A stretch of DNA of 9,005 bases from Cyclobacteriaceae bacterium (GTDB lineage: Bacteria > Bacteroidota > Bacteroidia > Cytophagales > Cyclobacteriaceae). A program made the translations under genes and the position numbers. Positions 7,577 through 9,005 of the stretch are shown here, in pieces (position 1 is the first letter of the stretch; each line of letters opens with the position of its first letter). The DNA lies in the NCBI GenBank assembly GCA_029882675.1, contig JAOUKJ010000139.1, positions 1 through 9,005 on the forward strand. The letters run 5' to 3'. The notes under the pieces are model-generated. The model was given only the letters and a program-made list of their open reading frames with translations. It was not told the DNA's origin and searched no databases.

Positions 7577-9005
7577 TTAGTTTCCAATCGCCCTGATCAA
7601 AAACGAATACTTATAATCTTTAGCCTTTATCTGGTACTGCTCATGTGACATAGCTCCCCAGCTGTCATCACCACCCACTCCCATTTGCTTATAATCGATA
7701 TTGACATTTACAATTGCCCTGACAGGTACATCATAGGTATGTCTGTTGATCTTTTTGTCCCCTTCATCAAAATCGCTGTTGAGCTGATGGTGGGCACTGA
7801 AACCAAAATACTCTCCCGTAGAAAGAAAGGTCAGCCCCTGGCCCTTTTCATTCACAAAAGAAACTTCACGCACAGCTGACCGGTTGCCATTCTCCTGCGG
7901 ACGCACATAGGCATACATTAAATCTTGCACACTGGCTGTGTAATGACCAACCAACGAACCTGTTTTTCTATCCTGATAGTTTTCATGCGGCCCTCTACCA
8001 TACCATTCCACCTTTTGGTACTGATTGTTTAAGATGAAGTTATTGCCCAACCGGGGTACTATTGGTAAATTCACCCCTTTTAAATGGAGTTTGTTTGAAA
8101 CCAATATTTCTCCTGCACCATTAAACCGATATGTGACTGTAACCTGTCCCTCGACATCAGGCAGGTCAAATACAACGTTCACTTCAATGACACCTGTTTT
8201 GCTATCGGTCAAGGAAAAGGATTTCAAATATTGGTGCTGTGTAGCTTTTCTCCATACTTCCATCTTTTGAGGCATGCCATAACCAAAGTCATTGTCAATA
8301 GGTGCCCTCCAGAAGTTAGGTTTTAGAGGATCCTGCAAAACATTTCCGTTTCCATAGTTGAGATTTATCAACAACCCGGCTCCCTTGTTAAACGTTGCAC
8401 TAAATTTTTCACCTTTTATTTCAACGATATCGCCTTTTGTATTCGAAGTAAGGGCACCTTTCCCTGTTTCGGCCAGGATATTCGGAACATATTTGCTGAG
8501 CTGAAATTCTCCCAAGGCCACTTCATGACCGGCCTTCAGCAGGCCGTCGTCTGCCTTGAGCCTGGCGCTCAACTGAAGGTAGTACTCCAAACCACTTTTT
8601 AGTGCAGGAAGTGGTATGGCCAGCTCTTTGGAAGTCCTTGCGGCCAGGTCGACCTGCCCCAGACTTCCCTTTCCTGCCTCCCGGCCATTCTCCAATAGTC
8701 TCCAGCTGATTTCATACCGGTTCATGTTGATAAAATCATACCCATTATAAACCGTCAGCTTTCCGCCAGCCTTGTCGAAATTTTTAAATTTAATATACTG
8801 GTATACCTTTTTCACCTCATGCAATGAGGGATGGGGTGTGCGGTCAGCATTGACGAGGCCGTTAAGGCAAAAGTTACCATCATTTTGTAAAAGTTGTCCG
8901 CCCAGGTCACCTCCATAGGCAACAAAGGGTTCTCCCTTGGCATTTTTCGTCAGCAGGCCCTGATCCACCCAGTCCCAGATAAATCCTCCCTGCAATACAT
9001 CATAT
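7577..9005 (-). CDS. lacZ: LacZ-type beta-galactosidase (GH2), C-terminal half, 5' end beyond window
   Basis: The visible 475 codons correspond to roughly the last 46% of a LacZ-type glycoside hydrolase family 2 enzyme, which hydrolyses terminal beta-galactosides. The frame enters from the right edge (first full codon 9002-9004). It begins with the end of the catalytic barrel, LQGGFIWDWVDQG, which aligns with E. coli LacZ around Trp568. NFCLNGLVNADRTPHP follows; its Phe and Asn match the E. coli sodium ligands Phe601 and Asn604. Next comes the beta-sandwich domain 4 (about 8580-8800). The beta-galactosidase small-chain domain then runs to the stop, with NFWRAPIDNDFG, WYGRGPHENYQDRKTG and GGDDSW; the last Trp (7658-7660) equals LacZ Trp999. 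The catalytic Glu461 and Glu537 equivalents lie outside the window, so activity cannot be confirmed. A signal peptide, if any, is also outside. Other GH2 specificities remain possible, but the small-chain domain favours beta-galactosidase. Confidence 0.93.
   Translation of the reverse strand, partial: YDVLQGGFIWDWVDQGLLTKNAKGEPFVAYGGDLGGQLLQNDGNFCLNGLVNADRTPHPSLHEVKKVYQYIKFKNFDKAGGKLTVYNGYDFINMNRYEISWRLLENGREAGKGSLGQVDLAARTSKELAIPLPALKSGLEYYLQLSARLKADDGLLKAGHEVALGEFQLSKYVPNILAETGKGALTSNTKGDIVEIKGEKFSATFNKGAGLLINLNYGNGNVLQDPLKPNFWRAPIDNDFGYGMPQKMEVWRKATQHQYLKSFSLTDSKTGVIEVNVVFDLPDVEGQVTVTYRFNGAGEILVSNKLHLKGVNLPIVPRLGNNFILNNQYQKVEWYGRGPHENYQDRKTGSLVGHYTASVQDLMYAYVRPQENGNRSAVREVSFVNEKGQGLTFLSTGEYFGFSAHHQLNSDFDEGDKKINRHTYDVPVRAIVNVNIDYKQMGVGGDDSWGAMSHEQYQIKAKDYKYSFLIRAIGN

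Noticed and set aside
8993..8995. TTG at 8993-8995 as a start codon for the GH2 gene
   Set aside because: The codon sits inside the conserved YDVLQGGFIWDW stretch and the frame continues to the window edge, so the gene is simply truncated.

Overview
The window looks like a chromosomal segment of a Bacteroidota species. The evidence is an STN/carboxypeptidase-D-like TonB-dependent receptor, a DUF4249-type lipoprotein, a candidate TAnnTTTG promoter element and no clear Shine-Dalgarno sequences; I do not narrow this to a genus. All six recognisable genes are on the minus strand, so transcription runs from right to left. There is no RNA gene, insertion sequence, CRISPR array or tandem repeat that I can support, and no gene-free stretch exceeds about 135 bases.

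From the right edge in order of transcription: (1) the C-terminal half of a LacZ-type GH2 beta-galactosidase, whose 5' part lies outside the window; (2) a 135-bp gap with one good Bacteroidota -7 promoter element just before the next start; (3) a tightly packed three-gene unit consisting of a 902-residue TonB-dependent receptor, a 334-residue DUF4249-type lipoprotein (8-bp overlap) and a roughly 391-residue secreted protein combining a macroglobulin-like region, a carboxypeptidase-D-like regulatory fold and an orphan plug-like tail (start one base after the previous stop); (4) a 115-bp gap; (5) an LpxL/HtrB-type lysophospholipid/lipid A acyltransferase; (6) a 58-bp gap; (7) a long-chain acyl-CoA synthetase cut by the left edge.

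The three-gene envelope unit is the most interesting part. Receptor and lipoprotein probably form an outer-membrane uptake (or surface) complex in which the DUF4249 lipoprotein takes the place usually held by SusD. The third protein has a plug-like end with no barrel, and I know of no described role for it. The substrate cannot be read from the sequence. The upstream beta-galactosidase makes a glycan conceivable but does not prove it. The acyltransferase and acyl-CoA synthetase form a separate lipid-related pair.
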